Origin: Halichoerus grypus
Taxonomy: Eukaryota > Chordata > Mammalia > Carnivora > Phocidae
DNA: 64,000 nucleotides
Direction: 5' to 3'
Assembly: GCF_964656455.1 (NCBI RefSeq)
Contig: NC_135718.1
Coordinates: forward strand, 49,662,014 to 49,726,013
Of the stretch, positions 53,926 to 64,000 are shown in pieces. A model generated the notes under the pieces. That model was not told the DNA's origin. It was given only the letters and a program-made list of their open reading frames with translations, and did no database searches. How positions within the stretch are numbered: the first letter of the stretch is position 1; each line of letters begins with the position of its first letter. The translations under genes were made by a program, and so were the position numbers.

Positions 53926-55129
53926 ATTGAAAAATGTTAATAATTTATAAATATAAAATACAATATTCTCATTGCATAAAAATATAAAACCACCAGCAAG
54001 TTCAAAGGAAAAGAAAATGAAAACCACTTATAATCTTACTACTATGAAGAAGGTGGTAAATGTTCATCCTCCTGTGTATGTATGCGAATGTTTACCTAAA
54101 AATCACCTGGACAACTGACACAGTGTGGCACACTGAATAAAACTAGACTGTATGGGATCTCCTTGGAGTCTCTAGATGGCAGTAACCAGATACAAATATT
54201 CTTTTTGTTTGTTTGTTTGCTTCCAACATCTATCCAATTCCTAATATACTCCTGAGTCCCTACCAGATGCTAAATGGTGAGCACCAAAAGAGGCGGAAAT
54301 AAACGCAAGGTTCTGGAGGCATCAGTTCATTCTACAATGTGACTACTAAACTAGGGGAGTATGAAAACCAGGAGAGGAATGTGGTAGAGAAGGGAATGAC
54401 TTCTTAAAGAGAGTAAGGAAGGAGGAGGACATCCAGCAGTAGAGATGGTGAGTAGAACTGAACATGCAGTGGGAATCCTAGGACCCTGGGAGAGAAAGAA
54501 GAACCCAGTATGAAAACAAAGGGGAAAACAAGACAGCCAAACTTCAGAGACAGCTTTAAGGAAAAGGCAAGACACTGACCAGACAGATGTGCAAACATTC
54601 TAGCTCTTACTTAGTCAAAATCACATCAATATGTACAGGCAGTCCCTGCCCTGTTGTCTGAAGGTCCAAGCTTGTCTTTTGGGTAACTGATAATAGGAAT
54701 ACTTTCTATTTCTAGTCCCATGTCCATAGAACATTTCCTTGCAGATGTCTGGAACACCATCAATGAGAATTATGCCTTTAAATAAACTTCCCAGTGGTTA
54801 GAATTATGACTTGAAAGCAGGACTGGCCAAAGGCAAGTATTTTAAACAGTTGGGTTGCCATTTAAAGGCCCTGTCCTTAGTTCTACCAAGTCTCCACCAA
54901 ATGCAGCTAGTATCCAATAGTGTCATGGTGTGTAACTAACTGTTGATTGTAGACATCATGGTGGTTCTGCACTCATGTTCTCATCCCAACATTTGAATGA
55001 CCACAGAATAAAAAATTTCACTCCATGCTCCAAACCTTTCTTAAGCCCAGACTCTCCTCAAACCCTATTGGCTCTGTATCCTGCTCTCTTGGGATTATGA
55101 TCTTTACGGATACTGGGCAAAATAAAGAA
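53926..55129. other. Unassigned DNA, about 1.2 kb
   Basis: No firm family. The first 150 bases are AT-rich and may continue the L1 or an older repeat (AAAACCACTTATAATCTTAC). The remainder is ordinary. Two overlapping minus-strand open frames (74 and 64 codons) have no domain features. Confidence 0.4.
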
Positions 55130-55320
55130 GCAATGGGGAGTTGCTAATCAACAGGCATGAAGTTTCAGTTAAATAAGTTGAATAAGTTCTAGAAATTTGC
55201 TGTACAGCATTGTGCCTATAGTTAACAATACTGCATTTGTTAAGTGGGCTAATCTCATGCTAAGTGTTCTTACTACAGTAAAATAAAATACAATAAAATT
55301 TTTTAAAAAGCAATCAATGT
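55130..55320 (+). repeat. L1 3' UTR fragment (L1MB-like)
   Basis: AGTTTCAGTTAAATAAGTTG AATAAGTTCTAGAAATTTGC TGTACAGCATTGTGCCTATA GTTAACAATACTG is the characteristic L1M 3' UTR phrase. AAGTGTTCTTACTACAG and an A-rich end follow. Confidence 0.8.
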
Positions 55321-55649
55321 GTTAGTTGAGATAACACTGGTAGAAGTAGGGAAACCTGCATTCTTGCCATGATTTTGAAACTGTATTCCTGATCATCTGA
55401 AACGAGGTAGAGGGTGATTGAACAAGTTCTATCTACAGTTCAGCTCTGATTGTATAAAATTCTATATTTAACATATTGCCCTTCTTAATAGGGATGCCCT
55501 AAATACCATATTTTAATTCAAAACAAATATAGGTCTCCTTTCAGGAAATCATGTGAGTGTCATTAATTGGAGAGATTGCTCTGGTCAACTATGAAGTCAT
55601 TTATTGAGTTCAGCTATTTATAAGTGAGCCAGAGTGATGCTATAGAAAT

Positions 55650-55850
55650 AATCCAGGATACAAAGATGGCTTTGACTCTCACTTGGTTACCTTCTACTTG
55701 TGGGATCTTGCATATCTCTTAAGCTCTCTTGTTTTAACTCATCTACAAAAATGAGAATAATAACAAAGTCTCTTTTACAGCACTGCTGTCAGTTGCATAA
55801 GATGAGATAAGGTTGGTTATATTTAACCAAATCTCAAAGTTAAGGAGTAC
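55650..55850 (+). repeat. MIR element
   Basis: GATGGCTTTGACTCTCACTT, GTGGGATCTTGCATATCTCT TAAGCTCTCTTGTTTTAACTC ATCTACAAAAATGAG and CAGCACTGCTGTCAGTTGCA TAAGATG follow MIR from the tRNA-like body to the 3' part. Confidence 0.75.
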
Positions 55851-58154
55851 TTATGAGTTATTCTTGTGCTGGATAAAACCTAGATCCAATAACTTCTAGC
55901 ACATTCATTCACACCTTATTCAATTAAGCTCCCCTGTGTGTAGAGGGTGTATGTCCCATTCCTTTGGGCATCCATAGCTCTAAAATGTTGACTGAATGAG
56001 AGACTGAATGGGGAAATAGTGATTATAAGTTTAAGAGAAAGTAAGACTAGGACAAAACTGAGTCTTCCCACATCTTCAGCACCTGGCAAATAACTCTTCT
56101 TCACCAGGACACACCAGCAACTCTGAGGACCCTTTCCTGTCCTCCTCCAGAGCTCCACGGTGGAGCCCAAGCCAAGCTGAACCCTCTCTCTTCCATACAG
56201 CCTCCACCAGCCCCATCTCTACAATAGTACCTGCTCCACCGCCCTGCATTCTGGCCTTTCATTAGCATATGAGCTTTTTGAGGCATGAACTGACTGTTAT
56301 TTTACAGGTACTGGGTAACTATTTTGAGGTAGATAGAAGGGTCAAAGGATACATGGATAGTTGATGGTGAAGAGGGAGGATGATTGAGTGGATTGTAGCT
56401 CAACCAAAATCTTAAAAAGTTCCTCCAGCTTTTCTGAGCTTTTTAAACTTTAAAGATTTTGCACCTTAAAAGTAGGTAGAATCAAAGAATCACCAGGGAC
56501 TCTTGAGCAGGTTCTAACCGAACCCATAATAATGGTTTCACTTTTTGTTTCACAAATCAGCCCCAGGGAAGACCTCCCTAGAACCAAATATGTATCTCTT
56601 TTAGAAGGGACAAACTTAGGGTCATGATGGTTGAAAGGCACCTGACAATCCAACCTGGATCAACCTCATGGATCAATGGAGGACAGATGTCATAGCATAC
56701 ACCACTCCCATGACAACCACAGAGACATAGCAGGATGAGAAGAACCACTGTGACCACTCTTTAACCTCTCAAGGGGAAAAAAAAAATCTATACAACCAGA
56801 AGACCATAAGAGGCTGGAACACTTCTCTTTAGAACGTAAGATGCTCCACAAATATCTCTAACTGGCTATCCATCTCATTCATATTTTTTAATAAAATCTA
56901 AATGAGTCCCCATCTCAATATATCCATGCCAGGTACTTAAATATAAGAAGACAGAAAAGTTAATCAAAATCCCCTTTACACTCTCTCTCCCTTTGATACG
57001 TTAAGGGCTTGCAGGTCATGGTGAGATCCATTGAAGATGCCACTTAAACCTTCACCCTCTTTCTATAACAGAACATGAAGTAAAAGAGAGCCTCCCAAAG
57101 TAACTACCAGTATGTTCCCTTCCTGCATGCCAAGTTAATACTGCAGGATGTGTGAACTGTGCCCAGTGCCCTTTTCAGAATGGCATCCATATTTCCCAAA
57201 CCCATCCTTTCAGCACTCTCTAGTTTTTAAATAAGTAACACGTGCAGAAGCAAATGAGGCCACCAGCTCTTCCTGTTGCTTCTCTTGTTTGGAGATTCAT
57301 AGGCTTTTCCTCACTGGTCAGTTAAGTAAAAAATCACTTGTGGTGGAGAATTCTTTTGGATTTTCTGATTGCCTAATTAAATTATCATCATTGGTCAATA
57401 AAGCTGGAAAGAGTTTCACATGCCAAGGTCATTTCCTGCAAACACAAGCCATTTCAGGAGGTAGAGGGTCAGGGGAAAGTGTGAGAGAGAGGAAAAGATG
57501 AAGTTAGAGACAGGGAAGGGAGAAGAGCACAAGGAGCTGGGGAGACTATAGGAATAATTTTTTGTAATGTTTTAATTCCCTCAAATTAAAATCGGGCTAA
57601 CTGCATGAATGAATGAATAGGAACAGGCCACTGTGTGACCTTCCCCTCGGCTCTTCCTGCACTGTTTGGATACATTTCTTACCAGGTAAATTCTAAGCCC
57701 TTCCCATCAGGTGTGAACTCTGACTTCTGAAGTTCACTCTTCTGAATGACCATAAAAAACATTGTTTTCAAAACCCACCAGCCAATCCCATCCTTAAACT
57801 GAAGAGAATTGTCCACTTGGCTTCAAATGATGACAAGTCCAGGCTTTTGAAATGGATTTAGGCGCAGCATCCCACTGTTCCTGGCAGGGGTAACTGCTAT
57901 TCGCCATCTCCTTCACCCTCACCTGAACTATCTGGTAACACACCTGAGTACCACACCACCCCAAAATACACAGTGCAGCTTCTATTCCCGTAAGTAACAA
58001 AAGCTGATCTCAAGTACCAAAGGAGATTGGCATGTTTGTACTACAACATTTCCCCTGTCTTTGAGCCATAAAGAAAACTGAAGAAAATACTAGAAGCTTT
58101 GTAGATGGCAGGAGTTGAAGCTTGTCATACTGTTTGAGGTCTTGTGGGTCTGGG
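55851..58154. other. Mostly unassigned DNA, about 2.3 kb
   Basis: Weak L2-tail-like text occurs at 55910-56005 (ATCCATAGCTCTAAAATGTT GACTGAATGAGAG) and at 56255-56330. The rest shows no family. At 57285-57470 a repeat-free stretch has GATTGCCTAATTAAATTATC ATCATTGGTCAATAAAG and CCAAGGTCATTTCC, a mix of homeodomain-like, CCAAT-like and nuclear-receptor-half-site-like words. No exon is visible. Confidence 0.4.
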
Positions 58155-58548
58155 CCCTGTTTCCTATTGTTGCTGTAACAAATTACCACAAAGTCAGAAG
58201 CTTAGAGCAACATGGTTTATTACCTTCAGTTCTAAAGATCAGAAATCCAAAATGGCTCCCACTGGGCTAAATTCAAGGTGTCAGCAGGCTGGTTCCTTCC
58301 GGAGGCTCCAGGGGAGAATCGTTGCCTTGCCTTTTCCAGCTTCTAGAAGCTGCCTGCATTTCTTGGCTTGTGGACCCTTCCCTCCATCTTCAAAGCATAT
58401 CATTCAACATTTCTTTTGCTGTCTGTGATCCTGCTGCTTCCCTTTTATAAGAGGACGGTTGTGACCACATTGGGCCTATAATCCAGAATCATCTCCCTAC
58501 CTCAAGACTCTTAATCACACCTACAAAGTTCTTTTTACCATGTCCCAA
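58155..58548 (-). repeat. MLT1C-type LTR (ERVL-MaLR), reverse orientation
   Basis: TTTCCTATTGTTGCTGTAAC AAATTACCACAAA, CCACTGGGCTAAATTCAAGG, GAGGCTCCAGGGGAGAATCG, TTCCAGCTTCTAGAAGCTGC, CTTTTATAAGAGGACGGTTG and AATCCAGAATCATCTCCCTA are reverse complements of the MLT1C LTR in order. The element is cut near 58548, so the LTR's 5' end is missing. No internal sequence is present; it is a decayed solo LTR. Confidence 0.85.
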
Positions 58549-60579
58549 GTAGAAAGTTATGGCTTTATAAGGCATGGCAAGGGAGGGTCTCTATGAGAAG
58601 GAGACTTTGCAAGGAACACCTGAAGGGAGGGAGGGAATAAGCCACTGAGATCTCCAAGGAAGAGACACAGGCAGGGAAGACAGCAAGAACACTGGCAGAG
58701 CAGAGAGCCTGATCCCTGGCTGCTCAGCCAGAGCAGGAGGGGCAGCATGGCCACAGCAGAGGGAGGTGGGGGAAGGGGAACGATGAGGTTGGAGAGGTCT
58801 CAGAGGGCCTCAAATGCCATTGTGAAAACTTGGGCTTTTTTTCTAAGTCAAAGCCAGCAATCAAATAAGCACATTTTAGGATTGGAGATTTTTAGGGATC
58901 TTTTATTTTCTTTTTTAGTTTGCTCACACACAGACATTTAAAAATAGCTGCTAAATGCTTCTTTCAGGGAATGTGAAGCACTCATAAGAATAATAAAAAA
59001 GTGCCCTGGGCTTTCTTACAACTGGATACATCAAAGGGTTTTCACTAGTAATTTGGGGAGCGTCCGCCTCTGGGTGCCACTGCTGTGATTTCAAAATAGA
59101 ATTATCTTGTGGGATGTGATTTCTTGAATCATTAGTTTTCCATTTTCTCTTCCTCTTTTCTTTTTGTTCAATTGTTTTAGTCTGGTGCTAGTATATGCAA
59201 GAAGTTTTTAAAAAATGGTGGCTCATGGGCAATTGGATGACAGTGCAGTTGCAGAAGAGAAAAAGGCACGGGGCCTCTCCCTTGGGCTCAGGGTGACCCA
59301 AACCCCCTGGATCATTCAATCAATGGAGACTGGGGGCCTATCAGGGTGTCCAGCTTTTCCAAAACCATGGAAACATCAGGAGGAAAAGACTGAAGGCCAG
59401 GGGCAAAATTAGGACAGGAGAGCTCTTCACAAGCTGTGGACTACTTTACATGATTTAATTAACCCTTTCGCTGTAGCACGGGCCTAGAACGAAGGCATTT
59501 TTGACATATGTAGAAGAGTTCTTACCAGAAGCACATACATCGGGAACAAAATAGAACCCAGGACCCACCCCTTTAATTACTTGGCTGACAGCAAGCTCAA
59601 ACTCTTCAAAATTATAATTATCAACAACTCTAACTCATTATGTACTGAACAGTACTTATCTTTGAAGATTAATAATTTTAGCATTATTAAGGAAAAATAA
59701 CAAAATTACTTAATTTCCTTCTTACCCAAAGAGCCACATCTTTAAAGGAAAAGCCTCTAGGCAGAGAACAAGAAATGCACCACTGGCCCCACCCACTGGG
59801 GACAGCACACAGGTGAGCCTAGGGGCACAGGAACTACCACTCTTACCCCTCTTGGCTATTTTACCTGCCTTTCCCCACCTCTGATTTCCAAAACAATGAA
59901 GATAAGAGGCTGGCAAAGAGGATGAGGAAGAAATACTTCAGGGACTCTGATTCTTTTGTATATTTGGCACCATGTTCCAGCCACATACCAACATTTCTAG
60001 GTCTGAACTGTACTACAGAGTATCATTTTTTAAGAAGAAACAGTAGGGAAAAAATGGGTCCAGGCATGAAGGGAAGAGGGACAGGAAGGAGACAACAGGA
60101 CAAATGAGGACAGAGCTAGCTGTGAGGGCCCCAAAGCCCTTGAAGATACACTCCAGTTGATTTAAGAACAACATGCAGAGCAAATAAAAATGCTTCTGGT
60201 CCCAGATTTTGGGCCACGAGTTTGTGACCTTTGGAACAAATCTGATAGTCCTTGCGGATCTGGGGGGAAGGAAAGCTGAAGAGTTGCATTTACAGAGTTT
60301 CTCCAGGAACTCCAAATTCCTTGGCCCACACATGATTATTTACATCCTTTGTAAGTTACATACTTAGTGCAAAATATCTCCGCTTTAAAGAATGTGAAGT
60401 AGCTATGTTGATACAAACGAAGGAATAAAACTGAAGTAAAAACTGCAGGGATAGCCCATTGCTGGAAAACCTCTCCTTAGTCATTCTTAGGTGAGAAAAT
60501 ACAGGCCCTCAGACTGGGGCAGGCTCAGAGGCAACCTGTCCCCTCGCTGTGGACAGCAAGGCATTGAAAGGTCTGGCTG
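58549..60579. other. Unassigned DNA, about 2 kb
   Basis: No family was recognised. The part at 58840-59180 is repeat-free with TTTAAAAATAGCTGCTAAAT (a MEF2-like core) and AT-rich words, a possible conserved non-coding element. A 106-codon minus-strand open frame (60013-60333) has no domain. Confidence 0.4.
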
Positions 60580-61575
60580 TGTCCTACCTTTGTCAACTCA
60601 CCCCAAATCATCTCCCCTCCCCGGTAGTTATTAGGCTCCTCCTACATTGGCTTTTGTTCTTGACCATTCCAAACTTGCTCCATTCCCCAAAATTTTGACC
60701 TAGTACCTTCCTCCACCTGGGAACTGCCCCATAGTCCTCACGGGCCTACCCTTTTCCTCTGTCAGATGTCAGATCAAAGTCACCTTCTCAGAGAAGTTTC
60801 CCTAATCACCTCCTTTAAGGTAAAATATGCTCCCCATACCACATTTAGGTACTTACCAGCGTATCACCTTATTTTATTTTTGTCATAACACCAATGGCAC
60901 TCTCAAGTCACCCTGCTTATTGCCCATTGTTTATTGTCATCCCCTGCTGGAAATGGACCCCCATCCGTCTGTTTTTTTTTTTTTTTTTTTTCACTAAACT
61001 CCCAGGGAGGGCCAGCCACATAACTTGCAGGGTCCAACACAAATAAAAATGTAGGCCCCTTGTTCAACAACCAAGAAAAAAGTTCTTTCTTTTCTTCTGT
61101 GGTCTCTCTCAACCAGTCACAGTGTTTTATTTGCTGTTTAATATCATGTTCCAACTATGGGACAAGTACAGATCCTCACAGGCGCCCAGAGCCCCAAACC
61201 CCATGACTTGGCATGCAACCCCAAATGTCCCTGTGTTTGTGCCCAGACCCCTGCCAGGGTCAGAGGATAAGGGGAAAGGATGGTTGAGAATCCGTTCTAG
61301 GGAGATAGGGAGGCACAAAAGGATTCAACGAGCCTTGAGCACATATCCAACTGTCTTGCTGGACTTCATTCACAAAATACAGATCCAAATATAAAATTAT
61401 TAAGAATCTCAAAATGACAACCACAGATCATTAACCCCCAAGTACAGGTCCCCCTTCTAATCACAGTGGCCCTGAGTCCAGTCTTATCCCCAGTCCCTAG
61501 GACAATGCTTGGCATATGGAAGGGAATGAAAGAATTAATGAAAGAATAGGCAAGTAAATAAACTAATAATTCCAC
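60580..61575 (+). repeat. L2 element split by a 490-bp insertion
   Basis: Left piece (60580-60970): ATTCCAAACTTGCTCCATTC, ACCTGGGAACTGCCCCATAG, GTCAGATCAAAGTCACCTTC TCAGAGAAGTTTCCCTAATC, TTATTTTTGTCATAACACC, TTGTTTATTGTCATCCCC. Right piece (61463-61575): AGTCCAGTCTTATCCCCAGT CCCTAGGACAATGCTTGGCA, then GGAATGAAAGAATTAATGAA. Together these give the normal L2 3' order, with a non-L2 block between. Confidence 0.8.
60971..61462 (-). mobile_element. Unnamed poly-T-headed insert in L2
   Basis: The block starts with 20 T and continues TCACTAAACTCCCAGGGAGG, GCAGGGTCCAACACAAATAA, AGGCCCCTTGTTCAACAACC. The phrase is familiar from a mammalian repeat ('gcagggcccaatgcaaaatgaaaatgcagggccccttgttcaaaa') whose family I cannot name. 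The leading T-run looks like the tail of a retroposed sequence in reverse. No clear target duplication was found. An 83-codon open frame crosses it without domain features. Confidence 0.45.
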
Positions 61576-61639
61576 AGATGACTTCTACTTTGTGTATCTT
61601 GTGAGCAACCCAGTTTGCTTTTCATGAATGCTTCCTTGA

Positions 61640-63060
61640 TAGCATACCATTCAAAAAGTATTCTACTAGGAGCTCTGAGGGCATGCAAAGATGAATCAGG
61701 AGCAGTCTCCTTCTTCATAAAATCTGCAAGCCAGTAGTAGTCTTAGACAATGCCCTCAACTCCTCTATGAGGCAGAAAATGAAAAGTGCCCTAAGGTACA
61801 GAACAATGGCAGCTCAGAGATCTATATAGCTGCAGGGATCACAAAAGGTTTTATGAAAGAGGTGGCATTTAAGTGGGCCTTTAAAAAATACGTGATTTAG
61901 TCATAAAGTGAACCCAGGAAATAGCAACAATGTCAGCAAAGGGTAAAGGGAGGACAGTCAGAATTATGTATGGTATAGAGTTGATGATGCTTAGGAAGGA
62001 CAGCCAGAAACCAGCTTAGCTAGGTGGTTCAAGACCAAATACAGAGAATCTTGAAGCCACTTAGTAGTATGGAGAAAATGATTGACGCTGTCATGAAGTA
62101 ATCTGGCTATGCTAATATATTAGTTATTATTGTGTACCATAACTTGGCAGCTTAAAACACACATATTTATTGTATCACAGTTTGTGTGGGTCAAGAATCT
62201 GGATATAGCTTAACTGGGTCCTCCACTCTGCTTCAGGTATCTCACAACCTGCTATCAAGTTATTGGCCAGGGCTGGGATTTCATCTAAGGCTTGACTGGG
62301 GAAGCATCCAAGCTCATATGGTTGTTGGCAGCTTTCAGTTCCTTGTGAATATAGGGCCCCAGTTCATCATTGTAGGCCAGAGATCACCCCTAGTTGCTTG
62401 CCATGTGGCATCTCATCAAAGTAGGTAAGAAGTTAGTCTCTAGGAAGGTAGAAGTCATGATCTCATGCAGCCAAGTCATGAAAGTGACATCCCTTCAACT
62501 TTTCCATAATCTATGTATTACAAATAAGTCATCAGGCCCTGCCCACATGCAAGGGGAGAGGATTTCACAAGGGTGTGAATAGCATGAAATAGGTAGGAGT
62601 GCCATCTTAGAAGTTGCCTATCATATTGGAGTAGGGCAGAAAGGATTGGTGGAGAGACCAAAGGTAAAGAAACCATCAAAGAGGCTATTACATAAGCCAG
62701 GAGGAAATAAATTAGACTCAAAGAGAAAGAAGTAATTATAGGGAGAATAGATATTTTGAAGAGTATTCTCAGTGGTAGAATTAACAGCACACAGGGCTTG
62801 CTAATGAGTTCTGTCTGAGTATTAAGAGACAGGTGCTAAGAGGATCTCAAGGGAACTGGAATTAGAGAAGTAGTTAAGAGAAAGAGAGAACAGGGGAGGA
62901 GAGACCAGTTGCTGCTGTCTTGATGGGAAAAAGAGAACCTATTGTCCCTGAGATTCTAGGATACCATCCAAGGTGAGCATATACTTGGAAATGGTAATTT
63001 TCAGGAAAGCTAATGAGGCTGAAAATCTATATGTGAAGGTCACCTGCACACAGGTAGCAG
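61640..63060 (-). repeat. L2 element, reverse orientation, split by an LTR
   Basis: Left piece (to about 62115): GGAGCTCTGAGGGCATGCAA, GAGGTGGCATTTAAGTGGGC CTTTAAAAAATACG, AGAATCTTGAAGCCACTTAG, GTCATGAAGTAATCTGGC. Right piece (from about 62627): AAAGGATTGGTGGAGAGACC and GAGGCTATTACATAAGCCAG GAGG. These are reverse complements of the L2 3' UTR and ORF2 end, and the break in L2 order coincides with the LTR between. The right limit is uncertain. Confidence 0.65.
62116..62626 (-). repeat. MLT1-like LTR (ERVL-MaLR type) inserted in L2
   Basis: TATTAGTTATTATTGTGTAC CATAACTTGGCAGCTTAAAA, GTCAAGAATCTGGATATAGC, GCCAGGGCTGGGATTTCATC, TTGACTGGGGAAGCATCCAA GCTCATATGGTTGTTGGCAG, GAAAGTGACATCCCTTCAAC, CAAGGGGAGAGGATTTCACA AGGGTGTGAATA and GCCATCTTAGAAGTTGCCTA match, in reverse, a mammalian MaLR-type LTR that begins TGTGGTAGGCAG. 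About 510 bp suggests a nearly complete solo LTR. The subfamily was not assigned. Confidence 0.7.
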
Positions 63061-63501
63061 ATGATAGCATGCAATTGGATAAAGAGAATGGAGCTATTTC
63101 AAGCTATTTTATCAGCTTTTAGTGAGGAAACCCTTGCAACTCTGCTCCTCATATGGGAATTCCAGCCTCACCTCCAGGCTGGAATCTGGAAGGGTGGGGA
63201 GAGAACTAGCAAGTCAAAACAAAAACTTGAGGATGTGTCTGTGAGGTCTGCCAAGAGCCAACTGGTTGGAACATGGGTATTGTCAGGATTTTTCTAGAGA
63301 TACAGGTCTACCTGCAGGCAAAGGCTCCCAAAAACACACGTATAAATACTGACTTGTCAATAGTAATAAGAAGAATTTTATATTGCTTCTTAGTATTTTC
63401 CAATCACCTGTATTATGAATTCTTATTATTATTTCATTCTGCTGATGAGAAAGCAGGCATGCCCTAAGTCACATGGAGCTTCCCAAATCCTCACCCAGTT
63501 C
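63061..63501. other. Unassigned DNA
   Basis: No family was recognised between the L2 and the young L1. No exon is visible. Confidence 0.45.
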
Positions 63502-64000
63502 TTTTTTTTTAATTAATTAATTTATTATGTTATGTTAATCACCATACATTACATCATTAGTTTTTGATGTAGTGTTCCATGATTCATTGTTTGCATATAA
63601 CACCCAGTGCTCCATTCAGTACATGCCCTCTTTAATACCCATCACCAGGCTAATCCATCCCCCCACTCCCCTCCCCTACAGAACCCTCAGTTTGTTTCTC
63701 AGAGTCCATAGTCTCTCATGGTGTGTCTCCCCCTCTAATTTCCCCCCCTTCATTTCTCCTTTCCTACTATCTTCTTTTTTTTTTTTTTTAACATATAATG
63801 TATTATTTGTTTCAGAGGTACAGGTGATTCACCAGTCTTACACAATTCACAGCGCTCACCATAGCACTTACCCTCCCCAGTGTGTATCACCCAGCCACCC
63901 CATACCTCCCACCCCCTACCACTCCAGCAACCCTCAGTTTGTTTCCTGAGATTAAGAATTCCTCATATCAGTGAGATCATATGATACATGTCTTTCTCTG
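63502..64000 (-). mobile_element. Young carnivoran L1, 3' end, running off the window
   Basis: It starts with T9 and (AATT)n, then TTATGTTAATCACCATACAT TACATCATTAG, GTTCCATGATTCATTGTTTG, CACCCAGTGCTCCATTCAGT, AACCCTCAGTTTGTTTCTCA GAGTCCATAG, TTAACATATAATGTATTATT TGTTTCAGAGGTACAGG and TCACAGCGCTCACCATAGCA. This is the 3' UTR of a carnivore L1 in reverse. It matches what I know of the caniform consensus with few changes, so it is recent. ORF2 would lie beyond the right edge. A 125-codon open frame here is read across the repeat and is not a gene. Confidence 0.9.

Noticed and set aside
63572..63949. 125-codon plus-strand open frame
   Set aside because: It is the antisense of a young L1 3' UTR that occurs in many copies in carnivoran genomes.

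Overview
This window is vertebrate nuclear DNA. It has no operon structure or dense coding, it is strongly CpG-depleted, and it is packed with mammalian interspersed repeats. At least a dozen tRNA-Lys-derived CAN-SINEs carry the head GGGCGCCTGGGTGGCTCAG, a CT-rich tail and an AAATAAATAAAATCTT end, which points to a carnivoran. The SINE tail wording (ACTCCCCCTGCTTGTGTTCCCTCTC) and the young L1 3' end at the right edge fit a non-canid caniform (bear, panda, pinniped or mustelid) better than dog. That species call is inference.

No protein-coding exon, functional RNA gene or promoter could be supported. The open reading frames (longest about 155 codons) match what 64 kb of non-coding mammalian DNA gives by chance; several are plainly repeats read as protein (SINE, L1, L2). 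The window is best read as a gene desert or the inside of a very large intron.

Layout. 1-9.6 kb: L1 3' end, an MLT1A-type LTR, L2 pieces, a MER5A split by two tandem SINEs, a second MER5-type element, then unassigned sequence. 9.7-10.3 kb: an apparently full-length 655-bp TA-flanked DNA transposon fossil. 10.3-16.4 kb: mostly unassigned, two SINEs, MIR and L2. 16.4-22.7 kb: a block of old plus-strand L1 sequence with SINEs and a reverse-oriented L2 keeping a decayed reverse transcriptase fragment. 22.7-44 kb: mostly unassigned DNA with scattered MIR, L2 and SINE copies and one minus-strand L1 3' end. 44-48.5 kb: rearranged plus-strand L1 sequence with a 219-bp AT tract and a 56-bp inverted copy of a neighbouring sequence. 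48.5-60.5 kb: MIR, L2, L1 3' ends and an MLT1C-type LTR in unassigned DNA. 60.5-64 kb: nested old repeats (an L2 split by a poly-T-headed insert, another L2 split by an MLT1-like LTR), then a young carnivoran L1 that runs off the edge.

The most unusual structure is the 56-bp inverted, non-repeat copy (44070-44125 versus 45239-45294, 54 of 56 matching) placed at the end of an AT-rich tract inside an L1. It looks like a templated insertion made by DNA repair or template switching. No previously undescribed gene system was found. Repeat family names come from recognising consensus sequence by eye; no database search was run.
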